A DNA stretch of 64,000 nt from Clostridiales bacterium (lineage in GTDB: Bacteria; Bacillota_E; Sulfobacillia; Sulfobacillales; JAIMBI01), in contig DAHVOH010000001.1 of NCBI GenBank assembly GCA_027318915.1, positions 1 through 64,000 on the forward strand, in the 5' to 3' direction. Below the pieces are notes generated by a model, which worked only from the letters and a program-made list of their open reading frames with translations, was not told where the DNA came from and ran no database searches. Below are positions 16,709 to 24,503 of this stretch, piece after piece (the stretch's first letter is position 1; each line of letters begins with the position of its first letter). Made by a program: the position numbers and the translations under genes.

Positions 16709-17297
16709 TGCCGTCGTTGCCCGCTATCTGGCCCGGCTGAACCGGTCGCTGGGCTCGGTGGATCCGGAGCGACGCCGACAGATCGTGGAGGAGGTCGCTC
16801 AACACATCGCGGAGAGTCGGAGCGGGATGCGGTCCGACGATCGGGACAGCTTGCTGTCCCTGTTGGAGCGCATGGGCTCGCCGGAAGCCATCGCAGCCGA
16901 AGCGGCGGGGCTGGGGACGGCCCCGCCGGCCGCTTGGGACGGATGGATTCCGTGGCTCTTGCTGCTGGGCGGGTTTTTGTTCGGGGTCGGCTGGCTGGTG
17001 GGCGTCGTGGCGCTCTGGGCCTCATCGGCGTGGCGGTTTCGCGACAAGCTGCTGGGGACGCTGGTGCTGCCGGGCGGCCTGGCCGGCACCGTGGCCCTGG
17101 TGGCGCTGCCCAGTTCGACCACCGTGTGTACACAAAGCGCCGCCAACAGCGCGCTGCACTGTGTTTCCACCGGGTTCCGACTCCCGCTGCCGGTGGGTTT
17201 AGGGGTGTTGGTGGTGGCGGCGCTGGCGCCCGTCGCCGTGGCCATCCACCTGGAACGGGTGCGCCGGGCGTTCGCGCCGGCAGGCTGGTCGGGGTGA
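16686..17297 (+). CDS. HAAS/DUF1700-like membrane protein, PadR partner
   Basis: A 203-residue protein. The N-terminal 75 residues are helical and charged (YLARLNRSLGSVDPERRRQI, then SLLERMGSPEAIAAEA), as in the HAAS signalling domain. About four membrane segments follow, near residues 82-110, 120-140 and 165-185. A short extracytoplasmic loop contains two cysteines (STTVCTQS and ALHCVS), perhaps disulfide-linked. The ATG at 16686 has AGGAGGGGAG upstream inside padR. Role is unknown; relatives are thought to couple membrane events to the PadR-regulated locus. Confidence 0.75.
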   Translation: MPSPRALDAVVARYLARLNRSLGSVDPERRRQIVEEVAQHIAESRSGMRSDDRDSLLSLLERMGSPEAIAAEAAGLGTAPPAAWDGWIPWLLLLGGFLFGVGWLVGVVALWASSAWRFRDKLLGTLVLPGGLAGTVALVALPSSTTVCTQSAANSALHCVSTGFRLPLPVGLGVLVVAALAPVAVAIHLERVRRAFAPAGWSG

Positions 17298-17343
17298 CCG
17301 GAGCCGGATTCAGTTTCCCCTCGGGCGGACGACGGCCACGGTG

Positions 17344-17370
17344 GCATCCGGCGCATCCGGCGCATCCGGC
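17344..17370 (+). repeat. Three tandem copies of GCATCCGGC
   Basis: The 9-base unit GCATCCGGC is repeated exactly three times at 17344-17370, followed by a degenerate fourth copy. It lies immediately before the ribosome site of the PqqB-like gene. Copy number could vary by slippage and alter spacing upstream of that gene. Confidence 0.7.
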
Positions 17371-17396
17371 CCATCCAAGGAGGCCTTCCGTCAATC

Positions 17397-18284
17397 ATGC
17401 ACCATGATGACTCAGCGAGGATTCAAGAAGGCGGCGTGCGGGCCATTGTCTTAGGCGTCGCCCAGGACGGCGGCCTCCCGCAGATGGGCTGTGGATGCGA
17501 CAACTGCCGTCGGGTGCGGTCGGGGGAGCAGCCCGGCTCGGGCGCCAGTTCGGTCGCGCTCGTGGACGACCGCCGGCGGGAGTTCTGGGTGTTGGACGCC
17601 GGACCGGACTTTCCGCGGCAGTACGATCAGCTGGCAGCTTGGCTGGGGGCATCGTACCGGATGGCGGGCATCGTGGTGACGCACGCGCATGTCGGTCATT
17701 ATTTGGGCCTGGTGTACCTGGGGCGGGAAGTCATGGGGACGCGGGCGATTCCCGTCGTGGGCAGTCCGCGGATGATGCGGTTCCTCCGCGTGAACGGCCC
17801 GTTTTCGCAGCTGGTGAGCGTGAACAATATCCGTTTGGACGCGCAGGAGCCCAACGGGCGCCGCCGGCTCTCGACAGGATTGGCCATCGAACTCTGGCCC
17901 GTCCCGCACCGCCAGGAATTTTCGGACACGATGGCCGTATTGGTGCGGGGGCCGCACCGGTCCTTGCTATATCTCCCCGATATCGACCGGTGGGAGGCAT
18001 GGGACCGGAACCTGTTGGAGGTGGTGCGGTCGGTCGATGTCGCCCTGCTGGACGGAACATTTTTTGATGACGGGGAGCTACCGAACCGGCCGCGGGCCGA
18101 GATTCCCCATCCGACCGTGCGCGATACGGCCGAACTCCTGGCTGCCGTCGCGGGAGATCGCGCGCACCGCGTGTATTTTACGCATCTGAATCATTCCAAC
18201 CGATTATGGGATCCGCGGTTTCGGGACGACTGGGAGCGCGGAGGGTTCGGAGTGAGCCGGGTGGGGCAGGAGATTGCCTTGTGA
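17397..18284 (+). CDS. PqqB-like metallo-beta-lactamase-fold protein
   Basis: A 295-residue protein of the MBL fold, closest in pattern to PqqB. The N-terminus has LGVAQDGGLPQMGCGCDNC, matching the PqqB Cys-rich zinc site. The metal motif THAHVGHYLGL, a later SLLYLPDIDRW and YFTHLNHSN also fit. PqqB is an oxygenase acting in pyrroloquinoline quinone synthesis, but no pqqA, C, D or E gene lies nearby. It may therefore be a stand-alone relative with another role. The ATG at 17397 is 11 bases from AAGGAGG. Confidence 0.8.
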   Translation: MHHDDSARIQEGGVRAIVLGVAQDGGLPQMGCGCDNCRRVRSGEQPGSGASSVALVDDRRREFWVLDAGPDFPRQYDQLAAWLGASYRMAGIVVTHAHVGHYLGLVYLGREVMGTRAIPVVGSPRMMRFLRVNGPFSQLVSVNNIRLDAQEPNGRRRLSTGLAIELWPVPHRQEFSDTMAVLVRGPHRSLLYLPDIDRWEAWDRNLLEVVRSVDVALLDGTFFDDGELPNRPRAEIPHPTVRDTAELLAAVAGDRAHRVYFTHLNHSNRLWDPRFRDDWERGGFGVSRVGQEIAL

Positions 18285-18322
18285 CCGCCGCCCGCCGTTC
18301 GCGTCACACCGAGGCGCGGTCC

Positions 18323-18484
18323 TTATTCGACCCGCCGGCGGACCGGGATCTGTCGGCGGCGCGTGGAGACGATGGCGAGAAAACCCAGGGATGCTGCGGT
18401 GAGCGTCCAGAACAAGACCGCGTAAAATTCTGCAAAGCCGTGAACACTGCCGCCCAACGTCAGCAACCATTGTCCGATTCCCAT
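18323..18484 (-). CDS. Small single-pass membrane protein (53 aa)
   Basis: A 53-residue minus-strand product with one central hydrophobic helix (AEFYAVLFWTLTAASLGFLA) and a basic tail ending RRRQIPVRRRVE, so the C-terminus should face the cytoplasm. The ATG at 18484 is eight bases after the strong ribosome site GAGGAGG, which is the main evidence that it is real. It converges with the PqqB-like gene. I recognise no family; size and topology recall small accessory subunits of membrane complexes. Confidence 0.6.
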   Translation of the reverse strand: MGIGQWLLTLGGSVHGFAEFYAVLFWTLTAASLGFLAIVSTRRRQIPVRRRVE

Positions 18485-18628
18485 GTTGGCATCCTCCTCG
18501 GCGGTCCTGCGGACCGTCCCGATACGATGAGTGTACGCTTCCCGGCCGACGGCGGCAACGCCGGTCCTCCGTTGAAGGCAGGGCGCCAAGTTGCTAGACT
18601 GCAAGTGTGTTGCGGGGAGGGATGATCC

Positions 18629-19057
18629 TTGGAACATCTTCTCAGCACCTACCACCTGCGACGCTACATCAACGCGTTGGTGGAATCCACGGAAACGTCT
18701 CCGAGCCTGGCCGAAATGGTTCGCCATCACCTGAGCGTGGCCCACCGGCGTTTGCAGGCGCCGCCCTTTCACGTGTGGTTTGAGGTCCATGATGATCGCG
18801 AACCGTGGCTGAGGCTCCGGGTGACGGATTCGCGCGGCTACCCCGATTCCCTTTATCAGCGCGGCGAGGCGCTGCTGCGGGTGGGGGTCAACGGCGCGCT
18901 GGCCAGTCCCGATGACGAGGCCGCGGTGCAGCGCGTTTTTGGCACGACGGTGTTTCGCACCTGTCGCACCTGCGGGTACCGGGCCACCGGCTGGCTGGAC
19001 TATTACGGGCATCTGAAATTGGAGCACTGGGCGACGCCGGGCACCTGGTCGGCCTGA
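18629..19057 (+). CDS. Hypothetical protein with C-terminal CxxC/HxxxxH site
   Basis: I do not recognise this 142-residue protein. The first hundred residues are mixed helix and strand with no known motif. The last part has CRTCGYRATGW followed by HLKLEH, a Cys2-His2 arrangement that probably binds zinc. The TTG at 18629 is six bases after GGGGAGGGA. An acyl-CoA ligase gene follows 31 bases downstream on the same strand, so the two may be co-transcribed. Confidence 0.65.
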   Translation: MEHLLSTYHLRRYINALVESTETSPSLAEMVRHHLSVAHRRLQAPPFHVWFEVHDDREPWLRLRVTDSRGYPDSLYQRGEALLRVGVNGALASPDDEAAVQRVFGTTVFRTCRTCGYRATGWLDYYGHLKLEHWATPGTWSA

Positions 19058-19088
19058 GACAACAGCGCTCCGGAAACGGGGGACGGAC

Positions 19089-20579
19089 ATGCTCACGGTC
19101 GGAGATGCGCTCACGTCGTCGGTGCGGCGGTATCGGGACAAACAGGCGCTCATCTTTGGGGAAGAATCGCTCACGTTCGGCGAATTGGACCGGCGGGTCG
19201 ATCAATTTGCCCAGGCCATACTGGCCGAGGGGGTGAATCCGGGGGACCGGGTGGCGTTGCTGTTGCCCAACGGCCTGACCATGGCCGAGGCTTATTTCGC
19301 CGCGGCCCGGGCCGGGGTGGTGGCGGTGCCCATCAATGTCCGCTGGGCGCCGCCCGAAATCGCCTACGTGCTGGAAGACGCCCGGCCGCGCCTCGTGATT
19401 GCGGGGGAAGAATTTCGGACGGCATTGCCCACGGCGCCGCACATCCTGGTGGGAGACGCCTGGACGGAGCGCGTTGAGCGCGCTCCGGGCGACCCGCCCG
19501 CCGTCGCTGTGGCGGAGACGGACCCCTGGGTGATCGTCTACACGTCGGGAACGACCGGGCGGCCCAAAGGGGCGGTGCGGAACCATCGCTCCAATGTGAT
19601 GATTGCCCTCATCCTGGTGGCGGAACTCGGCATCAGCGCGGACGACGTGGGCATGGCGCTTTTGCCCATGTTTCACGTCAATTCCATGTGGTTCGTGACA
19701 CTCTCCTTGGCCATCGGGGCGACTTGCGTCATCTACCCCCACCGCACTTTTCATCCGGCTCACGTGGTCGAGGAACTGAACCGCCACCACGCCACCTATT
19801 CGATGTTCGTGCCGAGCATGTTGTCGTTTCTCGCCGATGCGGCCGAGCGCGGGATGTTGGACCCCACCCATCTCCGCGTGGCCATGACGTCGTCGGCGCC
19901 CCTGGACCTGACGCTGCGCGATCGCCTGCTGAAACTGTTTCCCCGTGCCGGTTTGTACGACATTTATGGAGCGACCGAATATGGCGGCGTGACCATCATT
20001 CGGCACCGCGAAGGCGGCGCCTTGGGAACAGTCGGATGGCCGGCCCTGGGCCAGGACCTCCGCATCTTGCGCGAAGACGGCGCCCGGGCGGACGTGGGCG
20101 AGGTGGGCGAGGTGTTCGTCGCGGGGCCCACGCTCATGTCGGAGTATTGGCAACGCCCGGAGGAGACCCGCGCGGCGTTTCGCGACGGGTTTCTCTCGCT
20201 GGGGGACATGGGGTATCTGGACGAGGCGGGCCGACTGGTGCTGGTGGACCGCAAGCAAGACATGATTATTGCCGCCGGCGAGAATGTGTATCCGTCGGAG
20301 GTGGAAAACGTGCTGCTGCAGGATCCGGCCGTGGCCCTGGCCGGCGTCGTGGGCATTCCGGACCCGCGCCGTGGGGAGACGGTGGTGGCGGCCGTGGTGG
20401 CGCTGCCGGACCGGCAGGTGGACGTGGACGCGCTGATGGCGCGATGCCGGGAGCAGCTGGCCGATTACAAGCGGCCGCGCGAAATTCGCGTGTGGCCGGA
20501 ACTGCCGCTCGGCCCAGCCGGCAAGGTGGTGCGCCGGCTGGTTCGCGATCTGTGGCTTCAGCGGGACCCCAGCCAGTAG
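19089..20579 (+). CDS. AMP-dependent acyl-CoA synthetase
   Basis: A 496-residue ANL-superfamily ligase that activates a carboxylic acid as acyl-AMP and then acyl-CoA. Motifs in order: the ATP-binding YTSGTTGRPKGAVRNH near residue 155, GATEYGG near residue 297, LGDMGYLDEAGRLVLVDRKQD, and the C-terminal catalytic Lys in GPAGKVVRRL. It resembles medium- or long-chain fatty-acyl and aryl-CoA ligases; substrate cannot be set. Its 3' end overlaps the convergent S9 gene by 22 bases. Confidence 0.9.
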   Translation: MLTVGDALTSSVRRYRDKQALIFGEESLTFGELDRRVDQFAQAILAEGVNPGDRVALLLPNGLTMAEAYFAAARAGVVAVPINVRWAPPEIAYVLEDARPRLVIAGEEFRTALPTAPHILVGDAWTERVERAPGDPPAVAVAETDPWVIVYTSGTTGRPKGAVRNHRSNVMIALILVAELGISADDVGMALLPMFHVNSMWFVTLSLAIGATCVIYPHRTFHPAHVVEELNRHHATYSMFVPSMLSFLADAAERGMLDPTHLRVAMTSSAPLDLTLRDRLLKLFPRAGLYDIYGATEYGGVTIIRHREGGALGTVGWPALGQDLRILREDGARADVGEVGEVFVAGPTLMSEYWQRPEETRAAFRDGFLSLGDMGYLDEAGRLVLVDRKQDMIIAAGENVYPSEVENVLLQDPAVALAGVVGIPDPRRGETVVAAVVALPDRQVDVDALMARCREQLADYKRPREIRVWPELPLGPAGKVVRRLVRDLWLQRDPSQ

Positions 20580-22489
20580 GTGATCCAGTCGAGAGCCCAG
20601 CGCCAGCGCGCGGGAGGCACGGAGGATTCGGCGAGCGCCGAGGGGCGGCGCGGATGCTGCACCAAAGCCGTTGGGATGCCGAGGCCGCGGATGGCGGCGT
20701 AAAAGGGGTGGGCCTGCGCCGGCCCTTCGCAGGGAGGGCCGGCCTCCACCAGGAACAGCGCGGGGGTTTGGACCCGGCCGGCATGGGCCAGCGGCGAGCG
20801 CTCGTGGTACAGTTCGCCCAACTCCCACGGCGCGCCGCCCAACACCGCGTCGGGATTGGGGAGACCGGGATGACCCGTGCCGTAGACGGCCATCAAATCG
20901 GTGATGGGCGTGGCGATGACGGCGGCGGCGAAGCGATTGGTCTGGGTGATGGCCCACGCGGCCATGTACCCCCCGTAAAGCCATCCCACGATGGCGAGAC
21001 GGGCGGCGTCGGCCAGTCCCGCGGCGGCGTGCTCATCCAAAACGGCCATCAGATCGTGGAAGTCACCGCCGCCGATGTCACCCATGACGCTTTGGGCGAA
21101 CATGTCCCCGTAGCTGGCACTGCCGCGCGGATTGGCCATCAAAACCAGATAGCCGTGGCTGGCCAGCATTTGCGCGCCGCCGTGAAAACTTGGTCCAAAA
21201 GCGTGTCCCGGGCCTCCATGCACCAACAGCACCGTTGGAAACGGCCCCGACCCCGACGGCAAGACCCGCCACCCGGCGATGGCGAAACGACTCCCGTCCA
21301 CGGCGAAGGGCTCGGCCGGGCGAGGGGGGTGGCGCTCCAGCCATGCTCCGGCCAGGTGGGTGACTTGTTCGCTGCGGCCCTGCCAGCGGTAGACCTCGGG
21401 CGGGCTCATCGGGGTGGACCCCACCATCCAGAAACCCTCTTGCACGGGCGCCAGGTCGAAAACGGTGGCCGGCACATCCGCGATCCGCAGGGGCGACTCG
21501 ACGCCGTCGGCCCAGCAGTACACGTCCGACCCGCCTTCATTGGCCACCACCGCGTACAGCCGGCTCCCGTCGGGCGAAAAAGCGAGCCGGCGCCCGCCTT
21601 CCGGCGCCACGTCCGACGGAAACGCGCCCGCGACGGGGCGGTCCCAGAGTGTGGTGACGGCCAGAGGAGTCGGGACATCGGGTGCCGTCACGGCTACGCC
21701 GTATAAACGGGGCGCGGTCAGCACCGGGTTTTCGTCCGCTGCGACAGCCGCGTACGCGAGACAGTCCCCTCGGGGAGAGACGGACGCGGCGGTGATGGTT
21801 CCCCGAAACGCCGTCCACGCCACAGGGTCATGGTCGGCCCGCAGCCGGTAGAAGCGGTCCCGGGCCGATGGCCGGTCGGACTCGCCGGCGACCGTGACCA
21901 GCGAACCATCGGCGAGCCACATGGCCATACGGTGTCGGAGACCCGCCACGGGCCAGGGGCGGCCCGAACCGCGCCTGACGTCATAGACCCACACTTCCAC
22001 GGGGCTCCCTGGCTCCGGGGACTCACCGGTCAGGATCCGACGGCTTTGGGCATCGGCCTGAATCTCCGTTGCAGCGGAGGGCTGGACCGCCCCCGCTCCG
22101 GGACGGACGAGGATGGCCACGGTCTCACCCTGCGGGTGCCACACCAGTTCGGTGATGGTGGCCGCCGCAAAGGAGAGCGCCTCCACGTCACCGCCGTTCA
22201 AGTCCATGCGCATCAGCCGGCTACCCGCCTCATCGTCACGGGCGAAGACCAGGATCGTTCCGTCCGGCGACAGCCGGGGCAGGTGGTCTCCGGGCCCCGG
22301 GGTCAACGGGAGGGCCGCGCCGTCGCGGCATTGCCAAATCTGCGATCGGTACCGTCCCGAGGCGGCGTCGTGCGTCTTTTGGGCGTAGACGACAACGTGG
22401 CCGGAAGGGTTGACCTGCAGGTCTTCGGGAGGCGTGAGGGACGCCAAGTCGGCGGGATCCCAGCCCGGCATCGCAAGCGGCTTTGTCAT
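20558..22489 (-). CDS. S9-family peptidase homologue lacking the catalytic triad
   Basis: A 643-residue protein with a beta-propeller (about residues 30-390) and an alpha/beta-hydrolase domain like acylaminoacyl peptidase. The oxyanion-hole HGGPGHAFG and NPRGSASYG are intact. The nucleophile motif, normally GGSYGGYM, reads GWLYGGYM: residue 504 is Leu, encoded by CTT at 20978-20980. The Asp region reads VEAGPPCEGPAQ and the His region HPRRPSALAES, so Asp and His are also missing. The reading frame is otherwise intact over its full length. It is probably a pseudoenzyme. Start is ATG 22489, with a weak ribosome site. Confidence 0.85.
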   Translation of the reverse strand: MTKPLAMPGWDPADLASLTPPEDLQVNPSGHVVVYAQKTHDAASGRYRSQIWQCRDGAALPLTPGPGDHLPRLSPDGTILVFARDDEAGSRLMRMDLNGGDVEALSFAAATITELVWHPQGETVAILVRPGAGAVQPSAATEIQADAQSRRILTGESPEPGSPVEVWVYDVRRGSGRPWPVAGLRHRMAMWLADGSLVTVAGESDRPSARDRFYRLRADHDPVAWTAFRGTITAASVSPRGDCLAYAAVAADENPVLTAPRLYGVAVTAPDVPTPLAVTTLWDRPVAGAFPSDVAPEGGRRLAFSPDGSRLYAVVANEGGSDVYCWADGVESPLRIADVPATVFDLAPVQEGFWMVGSTPMSPPEVYRWQGRSEQVTHLAGAWLERHPPRPAEPFAVDGSRFAIAGWRVLPSGSGPFPTVLLVHGGPGHAFGPSFHGGAQMLASHGYLVLMANPRGSASYGDMFAQSVMGDIGGGDFHDLMAVLDEHAAAGLADAARLAIVGWLYGGYMAAWAITQTNRFAAAVIATPITDLMAVYGTGHPGLPNPDAVLGGAPWELGELYHERSPLAHAGRVQTPALFLVEAGPPCEGPAQAHPFYAAIRGLGIPTALVQHPRRPSALAESSVPPARWRWALDWITYWLGSR

Positions 22490-22720
22490 GATGATCGGCC
22501 TCGCCCATGATTTGATGAGAGCTCGCTGCCCGTTTCGACAACGTTCACCGTTCCGATTCGCAATCGCGGAGGCGAATTCCTCTGCCGCTCCGCGAACCTG
22601 GCGCCGTGGAGAGGTGCGCTGGTCCCGCCAGCCTGCCGAGTCGGCTTCGCAGGCCAAGCTCAATCCCCGCCGGGGGATGGGGCGGAACAAACCCCGGCGG
22701 ACAGGGCTGGCCGCCCCGGC

Positions 22721-22749
22721 TTGACGCGGACATCGCGCGCCGATAGAAT
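22721..22749 (+). promoter_or_regulatory. Promoter of the rplM-rpsI operon
   Basis: TTGACG (22721-22726) and TAGAAT (22744-22749) are 17 bases apart, each one or two mismatches from consensus. It is among the best housekeeping promoters in the window. Transcription would start near 22756. Confidence 0.75.
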
Positions 22750-22755
22750 AGGCAC

Positions 22756-22806
22756 GTTCGCTTGTGGGCGGTTTATGCCCACGTGACCTGGGGAGGGAGC
22801 AAGTCC
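22756..22806 (+). ncRNA. L13-type ribosomal leader hairpin
   Basis: The 50-base untranslated leader of rplM contains the hairpin GTGGGC (22764-22769) / GCCCAC (22777-22782) with loop GGTTTAT, then the ribosome site GGGGAGGGAG. A hairpin like this in front of rplM is described in Firmicutes as the L13 leader, thought to bind L13 for autogenous control. The match is by shape and position. Confidence 0.55.
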
Positions 22807-23238
22807 GTGTCCACTTTCATGGCGCGCCAGCAGGACGTCGAACGCAACTGGTGGGTGATCGACGCTGCGGGTCGGCCGTTGGGTCGGGTGGCGGCGGCCG
22901 CGGCGGTATTGCTGCGGGGCAAGCACAAGCCCATCTACACGCCGCATGTTGATACCGGCGACCACGTCATCATTGTCAACGCGGACAAGGTGGTGCTCAC
23001 GGGCCGCAAGCTGGATCAAAAGATTTACTTTCACCATTCGGGGTATCCGGGCGGGTTGAAGCGCGTCGTCTATCGCCGCCTCATGCTCACCAAGCCGGAA
23101 TTTGCCATGGAAAAGGCGATTCGGGGCATGCTGCCCAAGAATCGGTTGGGCCGGGCCATGTTTCACAAGCTGCGCGTGTACCGAGGTGCGGAACATCCGC
23201 ATGTGGGCCAGCAGCCACAGGTGTGGGAGGTCAAATAG
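22807..23238 (+). CDS. rplM: 50S ribosomal protein L13
   Basis: A 143-residue L13, an early-assembling large-subunit protein. It shows [55 protein letters not shown] and the conserved [19 protein letters not shown]. The GTG at 22807 follows GGGGAGGGAG and precedes an in-frame ATG four codons later. rpsI follows after 3 bases, the universal pair. Expression is from the promoter at 22721-22749 through an L13-type leader. Confidence 0.97.
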   Translation: MSTFMARQQDVERNWWVIDAAGRPLGRVAAAAAVLLRGKHKPIYTPHVDTGDHVIIVNADKVVLTGRKLDQKIYFHHSGYPGGLKRVVYRRLMLTKPEFAMEKAIRGMLPKNRLGRAMFHKLRVYRGAEHPHVGQQPQVWEVK

Positions 23239-23241
23239 GGT

Positions 23242-23637
23242 ATGGCAACCACCTTGCAGTTTTGGGGAACCGGTCGGCGCAAGACCGCCGTCGCACGCGT
23301 GCGGGTGATGCCCGGGAGCGGCGAGGTGCGGGTCAACCGTCATCGGTTCGACGATTACTTTTCTCTGGCCCAGCATCGGGCGCTCATCCTCGAACCGCTG
23401 AAAGCGGTCAAGGGGGAGTCGCGCTACGACGTCATTGTCAATGTGCACGGCGGCGGGATATCCGGGCAGGCCGGAGCCGTGCGGCACGGCATCGCGCGGG
23501 CGCTGGTGCGCATGGATCACAATTACCGGCCCACGCTGAAAAAGTCCGGGTACCTCACCCGTGACGCGCGCATGAAGGAACGCCGCAAGTATGGCCTCAA
23601 GAAGGCGCGCAAGCGGCCGCAATTCTCCAAGCGGTGA
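23242..23637 (+). CDS. rpsI: 30S ribosomal protein S9
   Basis: A 131-residue S9, whose C-terminal tail reaches the ribosomal P site. Family features are GTGRRKTAVARVR, NVHGGGISGQAGAVRHGIAR and the tail ending KKARKRPQFSKR, with the invariant final SKR. It begins 3 bases after rplM and ends before a clear intrinsic terminator. No ribosome site other than the end of rplM is evident, so translational coupling is likely. Confidence 0.98.
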   Translation: MATTLQFWGTGRRKTAVARVRVMPGSGEVRVNRHRFDDYFSLAQHRALILEPLKAVKGESRYDVIVNVHGGGISGQAGAVRHGIARALVRMDHNYRPTLKKSGYLTRDARMKERRKYGLKKARKRPQFSKR

Positions 23638-23659
23638 CGTGGGGACAAAAACTGTTCAA

Positions 23660-23684
23660 GACCGGGGCCGGCGCCCCGGTCTTT
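23660..23684 (+). terminator. Intrinsic terminator after rpsI
   Basis: GACCGGGGC (23660-23668) and GCCCCGGTC (23673-23681) form a 9-bp perfect stem with a 4-base loop, followed by TTT. It closes the rplM-rpsI operon. Confidence 0.85.
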
Positions 23685-23729
23685 CCGTTCCCCCCGGCGG
23701 CATAGCTTGGCCGGAGGAGGCGGTGCCGG

Positions 23730-24461
23730 GTGGGACGGGCGCGCCGTCGCATGTCATGGGCGGCCTTGGCCGGATTGGCTCTGGGAGTCCTGGTGCTGGG
23801 GGCGTGGCCGCGCGCGGTGGCGTCATCGTCCCCGGAACCGTTGGTGGCGGGTGATCTGTTGGCGGGTCGCACCATCGTCATTGACCCCGGGCATGGGGGA
23901 TGGGATCCGGGCGCCTTGGGGCGCGTTGCCCGGGAAGATCGGATCAACTTGGCCATCAGTCTGGCACTGCGCCGGTGGCTGGAACTGGCGGGCGCACACG
24001 TGCTGATGACGTGGTCCCGCGTGTCGGACATAGCGCCCAACCGCAAGTATCGCATCCAGGCGCGCAGCGCCTGGATCAATGCGACGGGCGGCAACCTGCT
24101 GGTGGACATCCACTGCAACGCCGGCGTGGATGCGCGGGGCCCCCAGGTGTTCTACTGGGACGGCGCATCAAGCCGTCTTTTGGCCGATTACCTGAGCGAG
24201 GAACTGCACTACTTCACTCACACCCATCGGGCCGTGGTGCGCATCGACCAATATGTGCTGCGCCACTCCGTCATGCCGGCGGTGAATGTCGAGGTGGGCT
24301 TCATCAACAATCCGCAAGAGGAGCGCCTTCTCATCCGTCCCGTCTACCAGCGCGAGCTGGCCTGGTACATCTTTATCGGCATCGAGCGGTGGTTTCTGCG
24401 CGGGCACTGGCCGGTGAGCTGGCTCAAGACGCCGCCGCCCACGGAGATGCTGTCCCGATAG
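23730..24461 (+). CDS. cwlD: N-acetylmuramoyl-L-alanine amidase, CwlD-like
   Basis: A zinc amidase of the Amidase_3 family, 243 residues. A signal or anchor helix spans residues ~9-30. Zinc ligands are visible: His in IDPGHGGWDPG, Glu in REDRINLA and His in LLVDIHCNAG. The catalytic Glu is in VNVEVGFINNPQEE. CwlD forms muramic-delta-lactam in spore cortex, and its location after rpsI matches Bacillus-type order. If orthologous it implies endospore formation, which is inference. The GTG at 23730 is nine bases from GGAGGAGG. Confidence 0.85.
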   Translation: MGRARRRMSWAALAGLALGVLVLGAWPRAVASSSPEPLVAGDLLAGRTIVIDPGHGGWDPGALGRVAREDRINLAISLALRRWLELAGAHVLMTWSRVSDIAPNRKYRIQARSAWINATGGNLLVDIHCNAGVDARGPQVFYWDGASSRLLADYLSEELHYFTHTHRAVVRIDQYVLRHSVMPAVNVEVGFINNPQEERLLIRPVYQRELAWYIFIGIERWFLRGHWPVSWLKTPPPTEMLSR

Positions 24462-24478
24462 CGCGGTGGACGCTACGG

Positions 24479-24484
24479 TATAAT
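24479..24484 (+). promoter_or_regulatory. -10 element of the arginase promoter
   Basis: A perfect TATAAT lies 20 bases before the rocF start codon. The expected -35 position has no good match, so an activator or an extended -10 may be involved. Confidence 0.45.
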
Positions 24485-24503
24485 ACCGACGAGGTGGCGC
24501 AGC

